From a virus: 48,595 nt of DNA. The stretch is taken from positions 1-48,595 of IMG/VR virus record IMGVR_UViG_3300042396_000046. One strand, written 5' to 3'. The notes beneath the pieces are model-generated. The model saw only the letters and a program-made list of their open reading frames with translations, did not search any database and was not told the DNA's origin. Shown in pieces: positions 1 to 7,098 of the stretch. A program made the position numbers and the translations under genes. Numbering within the stretch: position 1 is the first letter of the stretch; every line of letters starts with the position of its first letter.

Positions 1-557
1 GGAAGTTGCATAGAGTTTGAGTTCCAGGTGCCAGAACAAAGAACAGATCCTGGGGTAGCAACATTACCCTGCCTAACAAGAGTATAAACAGTGTATGCCA
101 AACCTGTTCCTCCAGCACTCTGCATACTTGATTGAGTAGTTTGAACATTAATATTGGCTATGCTGAGTGCATCTTGAGCATCATTCTTTTCTTCAAGGGC
201 GTTGTCTTTATGTTCAAGGGCCAAGGCTACTGTGGCTGTCTGACCATCCACATTTGACTGGGCAAGGTTCTTTGCTTCTAAGGCTGTGGCTTCTGCCTCT
301 ACTGCATCTTCGTGGGCATCATAGGCATCATCTTTAAGTTCCTTCGCATTTGTGGCTAAGGCAAACTTATTTTCTGCTATGTCTATAAGATCTATAAGGT
401 CATCTTGGTAGCCAAGATCATATACACTATCGTTAAGTTCTTGTATTTCTTGTGCTGCCACTGTTAGTGGATCATCAGAGTGGGCTTCTTGGGGGGCTAT
501 AAGTAGCCAGCCAAAGGCTAAAACTGTGGCTGTTACTATTCTTAGTAGTCGTTTAAT
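1..557 (-). CDS. Secreted coiled-coil protein, 3' part beyond the left edge; ATT start or frameshifted
   Basis: The frame is open for 185 codons and leaves the window at base 1. It begins KRLLRIVTATVLAFGWLL, a textbook signal peptide (basic n-region, hydrophobic core) with a likely cleavage after Ala-His-Ser. An acidic, Ala/Lys/Glu-rich coiled coil follows for roughly 110 residues, then a Gly/Thr/Tyr-rich segment that may start a folded domain. The frame has no ATG, GTG or TTG before the hydrophobic core. An ATT at 557 sits 7 bases after a GGGGG run that could act as a ribosome site. Alternatively, the ATG at 579 reaches this frame if the G5 run is really G4, or by a +1 shift. It has its own promoter and follows the terminator of the S-layer-like gene. 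The function is unknown; a surface or virion fibre is an inference. Confidence 0.6.
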   Translation of the reverse strand, partial: MKRLLRIVTATVLAFGWLLIAPQEAHSDDPLTVAAQEIQELNDSVYDLGYQDDLIDLIDIAENKFALATNAKELKDDAYDAHEDAVEAEATALEAKNLAQSNVDGQTATVALALEHKDNALEEKNDAQDALSIANINVQTTQSSMQSAGGTGLAYTVYTLVRQGNVATPGSVLCSGTWNSNSMQL

Positions 558-595
558 TACCTTTCCCCCTTGCAGACATGATGTCTGATAGGATG

Positions 596-604
596 ATTAT
601 ACCA
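596..604 (-). promoter_or_regulatory. Extended -10 promoter for the left-edge secreted protein
   Basis: The minus strand reads TGGTATAAT, a consensus extended -10, between the terminator hairpin of the previous gene and the next reading frame. Transcription would start near 589, giving a leader of about 32 bases to the ATT at 557. No good -35 is visible. Confidence 0.65.
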
Positions 605-610
605 TTTTAT

Positions 611-648
611 TGCACAAAAAAGGGGACTAGCACTTAGCCAATCCCCTT
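611..648 (-). terminator. Rho-independent terminator after the S-layer-like gene
   Basis: On the minus-strand RNA, AAGGGGAUUGGC pairs with GCUAGUCCCCUU around a 5-base loop, a 12-bp stem with two G-U wobbles, and runs directly into a U tract. The wobbles become mismatches on the other strand, so the hairpin is built for minus-strand transcription. It begins 15 bases after the stop at 663. Confidence 0.85.
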
Positions 649-662
649 AGTTGTTGGATTAA

Positions 663-1802
663 TTACTTAAGTAAAGTAACCTTAGCCTTTGGATTCTTTG
701 CATTCCACTTCTTAGCAAGTGCATTGAATGATGTCTTAATTGCCTTAAGTGCAGCAGCATTATCTGCAGTCAACTTAGCAATTGTTGCATCCTTATCAAG
801 GATAACCTTGTCAGAAGCAGCCTTTGCATCTGCAAGTGCCTTGTCTGAAGCAATCTTTGCATCGGCAAGTGCCTTAGCAGAAGCAGCCTTCTCAGCAGCA
901 ATTAGAGCAGTATGCTCTGCTGTTGCCTTAACAAGTGCAGCATCTGCAGCAGCCTTTGCAGCAAGCGCTGCATCCTTTGCTGCAACCTGTGCAGAAAGTT
1001 CTGATGCTAGATCACGAACTGTAATCTCTGCAAACGGTGCGAGTGTTGGAGCGGTCAAACCTGTTACAGCAGCAGCCACAGCATCTGAAGATGTTGTTGG
1101 AGCAAATGTAATAAGTGAGCGTGTTCCAGTTGTTGGAAGTGTTGCCTTAAATGTAGCAACTCCAAAGTCTGAAAGTGTAGCACCAGTTGTTGCTGTTGCT
1201 GTGTCTAGTGTTGCTGTTGCAGCAAATACTGTTGCAGTAATTGACTTACCAGAAACTTTGTTTCCGAATGCGTCTGTTGCTGTTACAGTGATGTCCTGCT
1301 TTGTTCCAGCAGCGCCAGTTGCAGGTGCTGAAAGTGTAAGGTTATTAATCTTACCAGCAGTTCCCTGAACGTAGTATGTAAATGTAGTTCCCTGATTGGT
1401 AACTGTTACTGTTCCAATTGCTGTGGTCTTTGTGTATACCCAGAATGTTGCAGTTGTTCCTGTGCCAGTTGCGATTGTCAAAGTTGAAGAACCTGATGAT
1501 GCTCCTACTGGTGCAGCAGATGTGTGTAGTGCAGACACGATTGTTGCGTTTGTTGCTACCACAGAAACGACTGTTCCTGTGTCAACTGTTGCGACGAACT
1601 TTAGTGCGTCAGCAGCGTCAACTGTGTTGTCTGCAGGGACTGGCAATGATGCAGGTGTTGAGATTGATGAAGCGGTTGTATTAGCCGTTCCAGCAAGATC
1701 TACAGCAACTGACATTACAGCAGCACTTGCAGGTGTTGCTACCATTGTGCCCAAAGTCATGGCTGCAACCACGGCTAGTGCGATTTTCTTAAATGAGTTC
1801 AT
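663..1802 (-). CDS. S-layer-like secreted protein with Ig-like domain and C-terminal coiled coil
   Basis: A 379-residue protein. Residues 1-27 form a signal peptide with a cleavage site after Ala-Ser-Ala. The body is Thr/Ala/Val-rich beta protein; around residues 150-250 the stretch with TDAFGNKVSGKSITATV resembles bacterial Ig-like (Big) domains. Residues 265-350 are an Ala/Lys coiled coil with repeated KALADAK/ASDK units, and the end is basic (KNPKAKVTLLK). This is the architecture of actinobacterial surface-layer proteins, not of any phage structural family I know. Composition is more GC- and Ala-rich than its neighbours, which fits acquisition from a host. The start has the ribosome site AAAGGAA, a TATAAT box upstream and a strong terminator behind. 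Possible roles are virion decoration, remodelling of the host surface or superinfection exclusion; none is shown by the sequence. Confidence 0.8.
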   Translation of the reverse strand: MNSFKKIALAVVAAMTLGTMVATPASAAVMSVAVDLAGTANTTASSISTPASLPVPADNTVDAADALKFVATVDTGTVVSVVATNATIVSALHTSAAPVGASSGSSTLTIATGTGTTATFWVYTKTTAIGTVTVTNQGTTFTYYVQGTAGKINNLTLSAPATGAAGTKQDITVTATDAFGNKVSGKSITATVFAATATLDTATATTGATLSDFGVATFKATLPTTGTRSLITFAPTTSSDAVAAAVTGLTAPTLAPFAEITVRDLASELSAQVAAKDAALAAKAAADAALVKATAEHTALIAAEKAASAKALADAKIASDKALADAKAASDKVILDKDATIAKLTADNAAALKAIKTSFNALAKKWNAKNPKAKVTLLK

Positions 1803-1819
1803 TTAATTTATTCCTTTTC

Positions 1820-1825
1820 ATTATA
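1820..1825 (-). promoter_or_regulatory. -10 box for the S-layer-like gene
   Basis: TATAAT on the minus strand overlaps the stop codon of the terminase gene and lies 17 bases upstream of the ATG at 1802. A ribosome site AAAGGAA lies between them. It lacks the TG of the extended -10 used elsewhere in the window and has no clear -35. Confidence 0.5.
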
Positions 1826-3602
1826 GTAGATTTAGTCTATCCAAATAATCTTTTACATCGTTTGGCATAGGTTTATATTGTATCACATTGTCTTCAGGCC
1901 TGTCAACTTGCTTAGGTCGATCACTAATTGTGTGAATATCAACTTCAAGGTTAAGGTCTCTTGGGGTATGTGATATTGCCCCAAATATTGCTCCACACAC
2001 AGCATCAGCCAAGTCCTTTGACTTTTTGCGGGGGTGGTCAACTCTATCATTTTTCATGATCTTTAGTTGTGTTAGTTCGTCGAACAGAAGTTCAATGGCT
2101 GGCATAAGAAGTCTTTCTTCATACACTAACATTGCCATATCCTCATAATGTTTTTTAGCAACAGAAACAGTATCAGTTCTCATTCCTACTTGCTTCAATT
2201 CATTTTGAATATCAAAAGATTGCCAACGGTCAAACGAAACCATTCCAATATTAAATCCTAGTCTACGAAGATTTTGGATCCACTGTTTTACTTCTGAAAG
2301 ATTTACTGGGCCTTCAACCTTTGGCTCCCACCAAGCAACAGCATCTACTATTACTATGGGTGCGACCTGCTCGTAGTCTTTGATTACCTGAACATTAACC
2401 CATTTGTCAACATGGGCAATAGCAACTGCACACTTGTCATGCTTTTGTGCAAGGTCGGCGTGGACATAGTATATCTTGTTTGGATCTGGCTTAAAGTTTT
2501 CGTCAAACCTTTTAAAGGTATCGATAGGGTTTCTTGACACCATACAGTTTCTTACTTTTTCAATCTGCTTAAAAAATGCATCAGATGCAAACGTAGGGAC
2601 ACATGCAAAACGCTGCATAGCATCTCCTAGATCAGTCATAAATGCAATCTTAAAATCATCAATCTTGCGTGTTGGATTTACTTCCCAGGTAGGTCTTTTT
2701 AATGCGAATACTCCTGGGTATTTGTATGAAAGAATATGATCTTCATCCCAAGAAATTTCAAAAGTATTATCTGCTGAATCATCTGGCAGTAAAGGATTAA
2801 TAACAAACTTGTGAGTCTTTTCTACAGCCTCTTTTTCAGCAATAACCGCATCATATCTTTCTGAAATAAAGTCACCTGGATATCGTGGGAATGAAAGCAG
2901 TGCAACCTTACCAAGGTCAGGGAAACGAGAGTCTACAGATGCACGGAAAGCCTTGTAGATATTTTCCGCAGTCTTTCCCTGATCATTACCACTTCCAATT
3001 TCAGATGCAAAACCAGAAATCTCATCAAGAACTGCAAGAATAAGGTTCAAACCTTCGTGGGATTCTCTTTCTGAGTGACCAGAATAAACTGTGATTGACT
3101 TATCAAACTCTATAGAGTCAGCCTTTGCATAAAACTTTCCAGCAAACCAGGGAGAGTTTTCAATCTTATTCTTAAATCCTTTAAAGAAAACATTCTTTGC
3201 CTGTTGAGCGTTAATAGCAACGTTAATAAGGTCGATAGCATCTCCGACAGGTTTTCCAAAGTATCTTGCAGGTTCTTTTAGACACAGTAGTTTGTATACT
3301 ATGTATGAGCAGGCTACTGTTGATGTGAAGTCTTTTCCAGATCCCTTGCCAAGTTGCAGAATGATTTCATTTTTAGTATATTTTTCATAATATCTGGCAC
3401 CTTCTTCAGCACCCAAAAGATCTATAAGGTCTTCTTTACGATATATCTGGCTCATTGCTTCAACAATATCGTATTGAATATCAGATAGTCCAGGCTGATT
3501 TAGATATTGCTCACCCTCAACAAACGTCTTTGCGTCTACTGGTGTTTCTGCAAAGTGATTATCTTTAAGTGCTTCAAAGAAATCATTAAACTCCGTGGAC
3601 AA
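1821..3602 (-). CDS. terL: Terminase large subunit
   Basis: The DNA packaging motor, 593 residues, the usual length. The N-terminal ATPase has Walker A GKGSGKD (residues 85-91) and a Walker B-type segment LILAVLDE near 190, followed by ISGF. The C-terminal RNase H-fold nuclease shows VHADLAQKHDKCAVAIAHV near 380, a SFDRW segment near 460 and a closing Asp in KSKDLADAVCGAIFGA near 548. The start is TTG at 3602, with GAGG upstream and an in-frame TAA just before it; an ATG at 3586 that forms TAATG with the small subunit's stop is out of frame. It overlaps the small subunit gene by 17 bases. The pair sits at the far end of the replication block, separated from portal and capsid by most of the window. 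Confidence 0.95.
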   Translation of the reverse strand: MSTEFNDFFEALKDNHFAETPVDAKTFVEGEQYLNQPGLSDIQYDIVEAMSQIYRKEDLIDLLGAEEGARYYEKYTKNEIILQLGKGSGKDFTSTVACSYIVYKLLCLKEPARYFGKPVGDAIDLINVAINAQQAKNVFFKGFKNKIENSPWFAGKFYAKADSIEFDKSITVYSGHSERESHEGLNLILAVLDEISGFASEIGSGNDQGKTAENIYKAFRASVDSRFPDLGKVALLSFPRYPGDFISERYDAVIAEKEAVEKTHKFVINPLLPDDSADNTFEISWDEDHILSYKYPGVFALKRPTWEVNPTRKIDDFKIAFMTDLGDAMQRFACVPTFASDAFFKQIEKVRNCMVSRNPIDTFKRFDENFKPDPNKIYYVHADLAQKHDKCAVAIAHVDKWVNVQVIKDYEQVAPIVIVDAVAWWEPKVEGPVNLSEVKQWIQNLRRLGFNIGMVSFDRWQSFDIQNELKQVGMRTDTVSVAKKHYEDMAMLVYEERLLMPAIELLFDELTQLKIMKNDRVDHPRKKSKDLADAVCGAIFGAISHTPRDLNLEVDIHTISDRPKQVDRPEDNVIQYKPMPNDVKDYLDRLNLL

Positions 3603-4119
3603 CAGTTATTACCTCATCCTTTTTAGATACTGCAGATAGTCTACGCATAATGTCATCACGAACCTGTGGATATTCTGCTGCAATGTCTTTTAGAATAGAC
3701 ATAAGAACTTCTTGACGCTTTTCAATTTCCATCATCTCTTCAGCCAGTTCTTTGTTTTCAAGCAGTCCAGCCTTTTGAAGCATGTCAATTCTCTTTGATT
3801 CGATATCCATTACAAGTTTAATTGCAGCAGTCTTAGCACTAAGGTTATTAGTCATAGATGCTTCATCAATAACTTCATATGTTCGAGAAACCAACTTGCT
3901 ATAGTGTGTATCTGCTGCAGCAAGCGCTTCTTTGGCACGAGCACGAATAGCATCATTAGCAGATGCCATAACCTTCCACTCGTTAATAAGTGTTACCACT
4001 CTTTGTCTTGGTATCGATAACTGCTTAGAGATTACAGTTGGATCGTTCCCTTTAAGATACTCTTCAACAACAAGGTTGACTTGATCTAAATGCTTAACTA
4101 AATCATCTTCAGTTGACAT
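3586..4119 (-). CDS. terS: Terminase small subunit (probable)
   Basis: A 177-residue protein directly upstream of the large terminase gene. Residues 22-50 (GNDPTVISKQLSIPRQRVVTL) form a helix-turn-helix, as expected for DNA recognition, and residues 60-160 are helical and suited to oligomer formation. The ribosome site AGAGGG lies 5 bases before the ATG, and the first 11 bases overlap the DUF3310 gene. The assignment rests on position, size and the HTH; primary sequence of small terminases is poorly conserved. Confidence 0.75.
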   Translation of the reverse strand: MSTEDDLVKHLDQVNLVVEEYLKGNDPTVISKQLSIPRQRVVTLINEWKVMASANDAIRARAKEALAAADTHYSKLVSRTYEVIDEASMTNNLSAKTAAIKLVMDIESKRIDMLQKAGLLENKELAEEMMEIEKRQEVLMSILKDIAAEYPQVRDDIMRRLSAVSKKDEVITVVHGV

Positions 4120-4351
4120 ATTTTCCCTCTAGTCTATTAATTTCATCTTTAATATAGAAAATTGCCTTTTCTAGATCTTGAATTGTTTTTGACTCATCTT
4201 TGAGTCCTGCTCTCCAAAGATACTTAAAAGCATTACCAATATTAAAGTTACGATGGCGAGTAATTTCAATGCATTCTACACCAGAAGGATCTGTTGTGTA
4301 GTGCTGTGGGTGATTAACTTGATCAACGGTGATGTTTAGGTTTTCACTCAT
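4109..4351 (-). CDS. DUF3310 family protein
   Basis: An 80-residue protein. VNHPQHYT, VECIEITRHR and GNAFKYLWRAG, ending in a helix with DLEKAIFYI, are the signature of DUF3310, which also occurs in the T7 gp1.7 nucleotide kinase. The start chosen is the ATG at 4351, which forms ATGAGTGA with the stop of the gene before; an in-frame ATG at 4381 would run through that gene and has no better ribosome site. A nucleotide-metabolism role is known only for the T7 relative and is inferred here. Confidence 0.8.
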   Translation of the reverse strand: MSENLNITVDQVNHPQHYTTDPSGVECIEITRHRNFNIGNAFKYLWRAGLKDESKTIQDLEKAIFYIKDEINRLEGKYVN

Positions 4352-4478
4352 ACGACTCTTCCTCATCGTCTTCCCAATCAAATGCTTCTGGCAAACCTCT
4401 TAAGGTGTATAGTGCATAGGAAACACCAACGGCACCTGCTATTGTTGCTGCAACAATTACTTTCTGAATCTTATTCAT
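4344..4478 (-). CDS. Small membrane protein, 44 residues
   Basis: An ATG at 4478 overlaps the stop of the gene before (ATGA) and its own stop overlaps the next start (ATGAGTGA), so it is stitched into the operon on both sides. Residues 4-25 (IQKVIVAATIAGAVGVSYAL) are one hydrophobic helix preceded by two lysines, and the last 12 residues are strongly acidic. This suggests a single-pass membrane peptide with its acidic tail exposed. Function unknown. A holin-like role is possible by size, but the location beside the terminase genes does not argue for it. Confidence 0.6.
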   Translation of the reverse strand: MNKIQKVIVAATIAGAVGVSYALYTLRGLPEAFDWEDDEEESYE

Positions 4479-4630
4479 CGCTTTGATTTCCTTAATCCAA
4501 ATTTAGCAAGGTATACGTAGATAGTTTCTAGACTAACTCCGCACTCCTTTGCAATCTCTTCTGGAGTCTTTTTATCCATAAGATATCTCTTACGCATATA
4601 GACTTCGCTTGTATATAGTTTAGCAGCCAT
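4475..4630 (-). CDS. Small helix-turn-helix protein, 51 residues
   Basis: It starts at the ATG at 4630, four bases after the RuvC stop, and ends in a 4-base ATGA overlap with the membrane peptide gene. Residues 20-46 (KTPEEIAKECGVSLETIYVY) are a clean helix-turn-helix of the resolvase or sigma-region-4 type, with basic flanks (MRKRYLM, LRKSKR). It is almost only a DNA-binding domain. It may be a regulator or accessory factor of the recombination/packaging block; no target can be named. Confidence 0.7.
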   Translation of the reverse strand: MAAKLYTSEVYMRKRYLMDKKTPEEIAKECGVSLETIYVYLAKFGLRKSKR

Positions 4631-4634
4631 AATA

Positions 4635-5204
4635 CTATTTGTCAACCCCTATTGCCTTGCTCCAGTTTGATAGTGCCCAATGACCAATGCCACAAGCATC
4701 TGCTACGTCGTTATCAGTAATAGTTCTATCATATATAGTATTAATATACCTAATGGTCCTTTGCTTTCTGAGTTCTCTTTCGTGAGATTTTAACCAAGAT
4801 TCTGACTTCCCTGGATTTTGTGATTTAATAAACAACTTTTCATCCTTGGATATCTTTTTGTTACCAATAAAGTTTTGCCAAGTAATAGGAGCAACCTTAC
4901 CAATTATAGTCGTTCCAGTTTGTCCTGCAGCACCAAGTATAGCCCCTTGGACTAAAGCAAGGTCTGCAGCAGTCTTTGGGCTATTCATAAACACAGTGTG
5001 CTCAATAATAATTGCTTCAAAACCGCCATATATTTCAAGAAATGCTTTTACCTTTTTCCCAGCATCCATAACCTTTTCGTAGGTATCTTTGCCTTCAAAG
5101 GTAATCTTGCCAACACTTATAATTTCTTTTGTAAAAGTATCAAACATAGCAAATGCAAGACTGTTGGTGCTTGCGTCAATAGCGCAAATACGCTTTGGAA
5201 TCAT
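4635..5204 (-). CDS. ruvC: RuvC-like Holliday junction resolvase
   Basis: A 189-residue RNase H-fold nuclease that resolves four-way junctions made during recombination or cleared before packaging. Catalytic acids are in place: Asp10 in ICAIDASTN, Glu68 in AIIIEHTVF, and Asp166 and Asp169 in DNDVADACGIG. Length matches RuvC. I start at the ATG at 5204, preceded by GTGGGGAA at good spacing, rather than at an ATG 33 bases earlier that would overlap the previous gene and add a tail without conserved residues. Neighbouring Cas4-like and RecA genes support a recombination role. Confidence 0.9.
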   Translation of the reverse strand: MIPKRICAIDASTNSLAFAMFDTFTKEIISVGKITFEGKDTYEKVMDAGKKVKAFLEIYGGFEAIIIEHTVFMNSPKTAADLALVQGAILGAAGQTGTTIIGKVAPITWQNFIGNKKISKDEKLFIKSQNPGKSESWLKSHERELRKQRTIRYINTIYDRTITDNDVADACGIGHWALSNWSKAIGVDK

Positions 5205-5217
5205 TTCTATTCCCCAC

Positions 5218-5502
5218 TTATTCTTTACCATTTGCAATACCTTTCATATCTTTTAATGCTTTATTTACTTCTTTTGGATCAACTACGCAGTTGTTGCAAA
5301 GAGATTCATCATTATATATTGATAAATCTAGATCACAACTTCTACATTTCCTATTTTTACCAACACGCTTTTGCCTTCTTGTATATATGTATCTATCTGC
5401 AATTTTTTGCTTCGTTGCTTGATCTCTACAAGATGTAGAGCAGTATATCTGATAAGATACTGTCGGACTAAATTGGTTATCGCACCAACTACAATGTTTC
5501 AT
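5218..5502 (-). CDS. Double zinc-ribbon protein
   Basis: A 94-residue protein with two cysteine clusters. Residues 4-25 hold CSWC and later CSTSC; residues 53-72 hold CRSC and CNNC. Between them is a basic segment (YTRRQKRVGKNRK). The first 14 bases overlap the end of the Cas4-like gene. Two zinc knuckles joined by a basic linker suggest nucleic-acid binding. I recognise no specific family and assign no function. Confidence 0.75.
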   Translation of the reverse strand: MKHCSWCDNQFSPTVSYQIYCSTSCRDQATKQKIADRYIYTRRQKRVGKNRKCRSCDLDLSIYNDESLCNNCVVDPKEVNKALKDMKGIANGKE

Positions 5503-6307
5503 CTTCTAGAGGCTCCAAGGATTTAAGTTTTAACTCTCCTGCGCCTGCCTCTGCACATGCTTTTTGAATTGGACATGACTTACAAATCTTAGAATTAGAT
5601 CTATAGTTTTTTGTAGGCAAGGTCTTGTCAACCCAAGCCTTACGAACTGCCCTCATCCAATCAAATGCCTGGTCTACCCACCGACGGTAATGATCGTTTA
5701 CTTCTACAGGAAGGACAAGTAGTTCGTGATTATTTTTATTTTCATAAATTAACACTCCCCTTGCCTTCTTGAGAATTTTCATATAAATAAGCAACTGGAC
5801 AACGTGACTAGTCTTTGGCTTTTGTTTTGCTTTTCGATACTCAAAGCCTTCATTCATCATGGTTTTTATTTCTCCAACGATCTCTTCGCCATTCCAGTCA
5901 AGCATAGCGTCTCCATATCCAAAGATTGGAGGATCGTCGTGTCTAATCTTAAACTCTGTAGTTGGTTGATTTTCATCATCTCGATAGATTTTAGCAATTC
6001 CAGAATTCATCATAGCATCCTGAATTCTAGCATGCGACAATGTTCCAGCAGTCATATTTGCTGCACCATATGCATCTGTATTGTCTTCAAATGTTTGGCC
6101 TTCAAATGCAAGATACCAATATCTTGGGCACTCTCCATGACCATAAGCAATTGTAGATGGGGCAAAAGTTTTCTTTTGCGTATGCTTTGGACCTCGGTTA
6201 ATGATGTATCCGTGCTGAATTTTTTCAATCATTTCGTTCTTGCCGATTGTGTCCACTGCATCCTTTTCTGCTTTAATCATAACGCCTTTTAGTAAATTTT
6301 TTGTCAT
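5489..6307 (-). CDS. Cas4-like PD-(D/E)XK exonuclease with iron-sulfur cysteines
   Basis: A 272-residue RecB/Cas4-family nuclease. The catalytic set is His92, Asp133 (GYGDAML), Glu146 and Lys148 (VGEIKT). Four cysteines at 60 and at 242, 245 and 251 (CKSCPIQKAC) match the split 1+3 ligand pattern of the Cas4/AddB-type 4Fe-4S cluster. Such enzymes resect DNA ends, and phage copies work in recombination or replication. No cas1 or cas2 and no array is nearby, so it is not part of a CRISPR system. A TGGTATACT promoter lies 25 bases upstream, so this gene opens a transcript that continues through RuvC toward the terminase genes. Confidence 0.88.
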   Translation of the reverse strand: MTKNLLKGVMIKAEKDAVDTIGKNEMIEKIQHGYIINRGPKHTQKKTFAPSTIAYGHGECPRYWYLAFEGQTFEDNTDAYGAANMTAGTLSHARIQDAMMNSGIAKIYRDDENQPTTEFKIRHDDPPIFGYGDAMLDWNGEEIVGEIKTMMNEGFEYRKAKQKPKTSHVVQLLIYMKILKKARGVLIYENKNNHELLVLPVEVNDHYRRWVDQAFDWMRAVRKAWVDKTLPTKNYRSNSKICKSCPIQKACAEAGAGELKLKSLEPLEDETL

Positions 6308-6331
6308 AGCAATTCCATTTCTGTTCTATTA

Positions 6332-6340
6332 AGTATACCA
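6332..6340 (-). promoter_or_regulatory. Extended -10 promoter for the Cas4-like gene
   Basis: TGGTATACT on the minus strand, just downstream of the stop of the 101-residue gene. Predicted transcription start is near 6325, leaving about 18 bases of leader before the ATG at 6307. The same nonamer precedes genes at 35611 and 44142. Confidence 0.6.
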
Positions 6341-6342
6341 GA

Positions 6343-6648
6343 TTATCTGGTTATATATTTCAAAGCAGAAACAAGATTGTTGATTGACTCTGCAGCAGTA
6401 TAGTAAAGGTTCTTCTTTCCACGATCTGACTTGTCTACATTTGCCATCCACGTAGCCTTAAAAGCCATTTTTGCTGCAATGGCCTGCAACCTTACAATCT
6501 CTACAGTTGCTACATTTAATGGGATATCTGGCTTAATAATTATCTTAGCAATGAAGGTAAGGGCAGTAGTTAACTCTTCATCATCCATATAATCAGCAAT
6601 CTCTGCCAACCCATTTATCATCTCTATTGTTGTTTTTTCTTGTTCCAT
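6343..6648 (-). CDS. Hypothetical helical protein, 101 residues
   Basis: The start codon shares bases with the stop of the preceding gene (TAATG), so translation is probably coupled. The product is predicted almost entirely alpha-helical, acidic at the N-terminus (EIADYMDDEEL) and more basic in the middle, with a central aliphatic helix (VATVEIVRLQAIAAKMAFKA). I recognise no family. Its place between the putative nuclease and the Cas4-like gene suggests a recombination or replication accessory role, by context only. Confidence 0.7.
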   Translation of the reverse strand: MEQEKTTIEMINGLAEIADYMDDEELTTALTFIAKIIIKPDIPLNVATVEIVRLQAIAAKMAFKATWMANVDKSDRGKKNLYYTAAESINNLVSALKYITR

Positions 6649-6929
6649 TATTCCTCCATCATATCTTCTAGTATGCTCATTTCAATTATAGCAAGTCTTA
6701 CTTTTGCATTACCCTCGCCCATTACGACCACTATGGCTGGATCCTTGCCATTCTTCATGGCATCTGTAGTAGCCTTAGCCCAAACCTCTTTGTTTAAGGT
6801 AAAAGATTTACCCACCTCTTTAAAGTCTACGACAAAGGTTTTCCAAGAAGCATCACCCTTTTGGGTGTTGCGTCCAGAATTCTTGTGCTGCTTTGCACCG
6901 ATTCTTTTGCTTTCGCTCTTCTCAGTCAT
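6648..6929 (-). CDS. Possible PD-(D/E)XK resolvase-like nuclease, 93 residues
   Basis: A small basic protein. Residues 14-40 contain HKNSGRNTQKGDASWKTF followed by VVDFKE, reminiscent of archaeal Hjc-type junction resolvases and other small PD-(D/E)XK enzymes, where a GD turn precedes a (D/E)xK strand. The middle KEVWAKATTDAMKNGKDPAIVVVMG would form the alpha/beta remainder of the fold. The motif match is by eye and the fold is not proven; a DNA-binding accessory protein is the alternative. It overlaps the small zinc protein upstream by 8 bases and joins the next gene by TAATG. Confidence 0.55.
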   Translation of the reverse strand: MTEKSESKRIGAKQHKNSGRNTQKGDASWKTFVVDFKEVGKSFTLNKEVWAKATTDAMKNGKDPAIVVVMGEGNAKVRLAIIEMSILEDMMEE

Positions 6930-7098
6930 TTCTTTTTACCTTTTTGTATCCTTTTCTAAATAACAATACTTCTGATAAATGTTTTTCTGAGCACATCCAA
7001 GACGCCATACCAGTTTCCATATAAACTCTCATAGTCTTTACTTCTTTTTTACAAGTCTTACAAGGAAACTTTCCTTCGTATATACTATATTTAGTCAT
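6922..7098 (-). CDS. Small zinc-binding protein, 58 residues
   Basis: An ATG at 7098 overlaps the RecA stop (ATGACTAA), and the stop at 6922 overlaps the next start (ATGACTGA), so the frame exactly fills the space between two genes. The product has CKTC at residues 13-16, and after the stretch TGMASWM a further Cys and His (CSEKH), consistent with one zinc ligand set. The C-terminus is basic (FRKGYKKVKRN). Likely a zinc-ribbon nucleic-acid or protein binder; no family is named. Confidence 0.7.
   Translation of the reverse strand: MTKYSIYEGKFPCKTCKKEVKTMRVYMETGMASWMCSEKHLSEVLLFRKGYKKVKRND

Noticed and set aside
724-1806. Long open frames on the plus strand opposite the S-layer-like gene
   Set aside because: They are antisense shadows of Ala/Thr-rich codons; no ribosome sites, no domains, and the minus frame has a signal peptide and terminator.
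3584-3586. TAATG start for the large terminase
   Set aside because: The ATG is out of frame with the terminase; the TTG at 3602 with GAGG upstream is in frame.
4352-4381. Longer start for the DUF3310 protein
   Set aside because: It runs through the coding end of the membrane peptide gene and adds no family residues; ATGAGTGA at 4351 fits the overlap style of the region.
4633-4646. TTGACA-like -35 before the small HTH gene
   Set aside because: It is the coding end of RuvC and has no -10 at a workable distance.
5489-6307. CRISPR association suggested by the Cas4-like protein
   Set aside because: No cas1, cas2 or repeat array is seen; stand-alone Cas4-like nucleases are common in phages.
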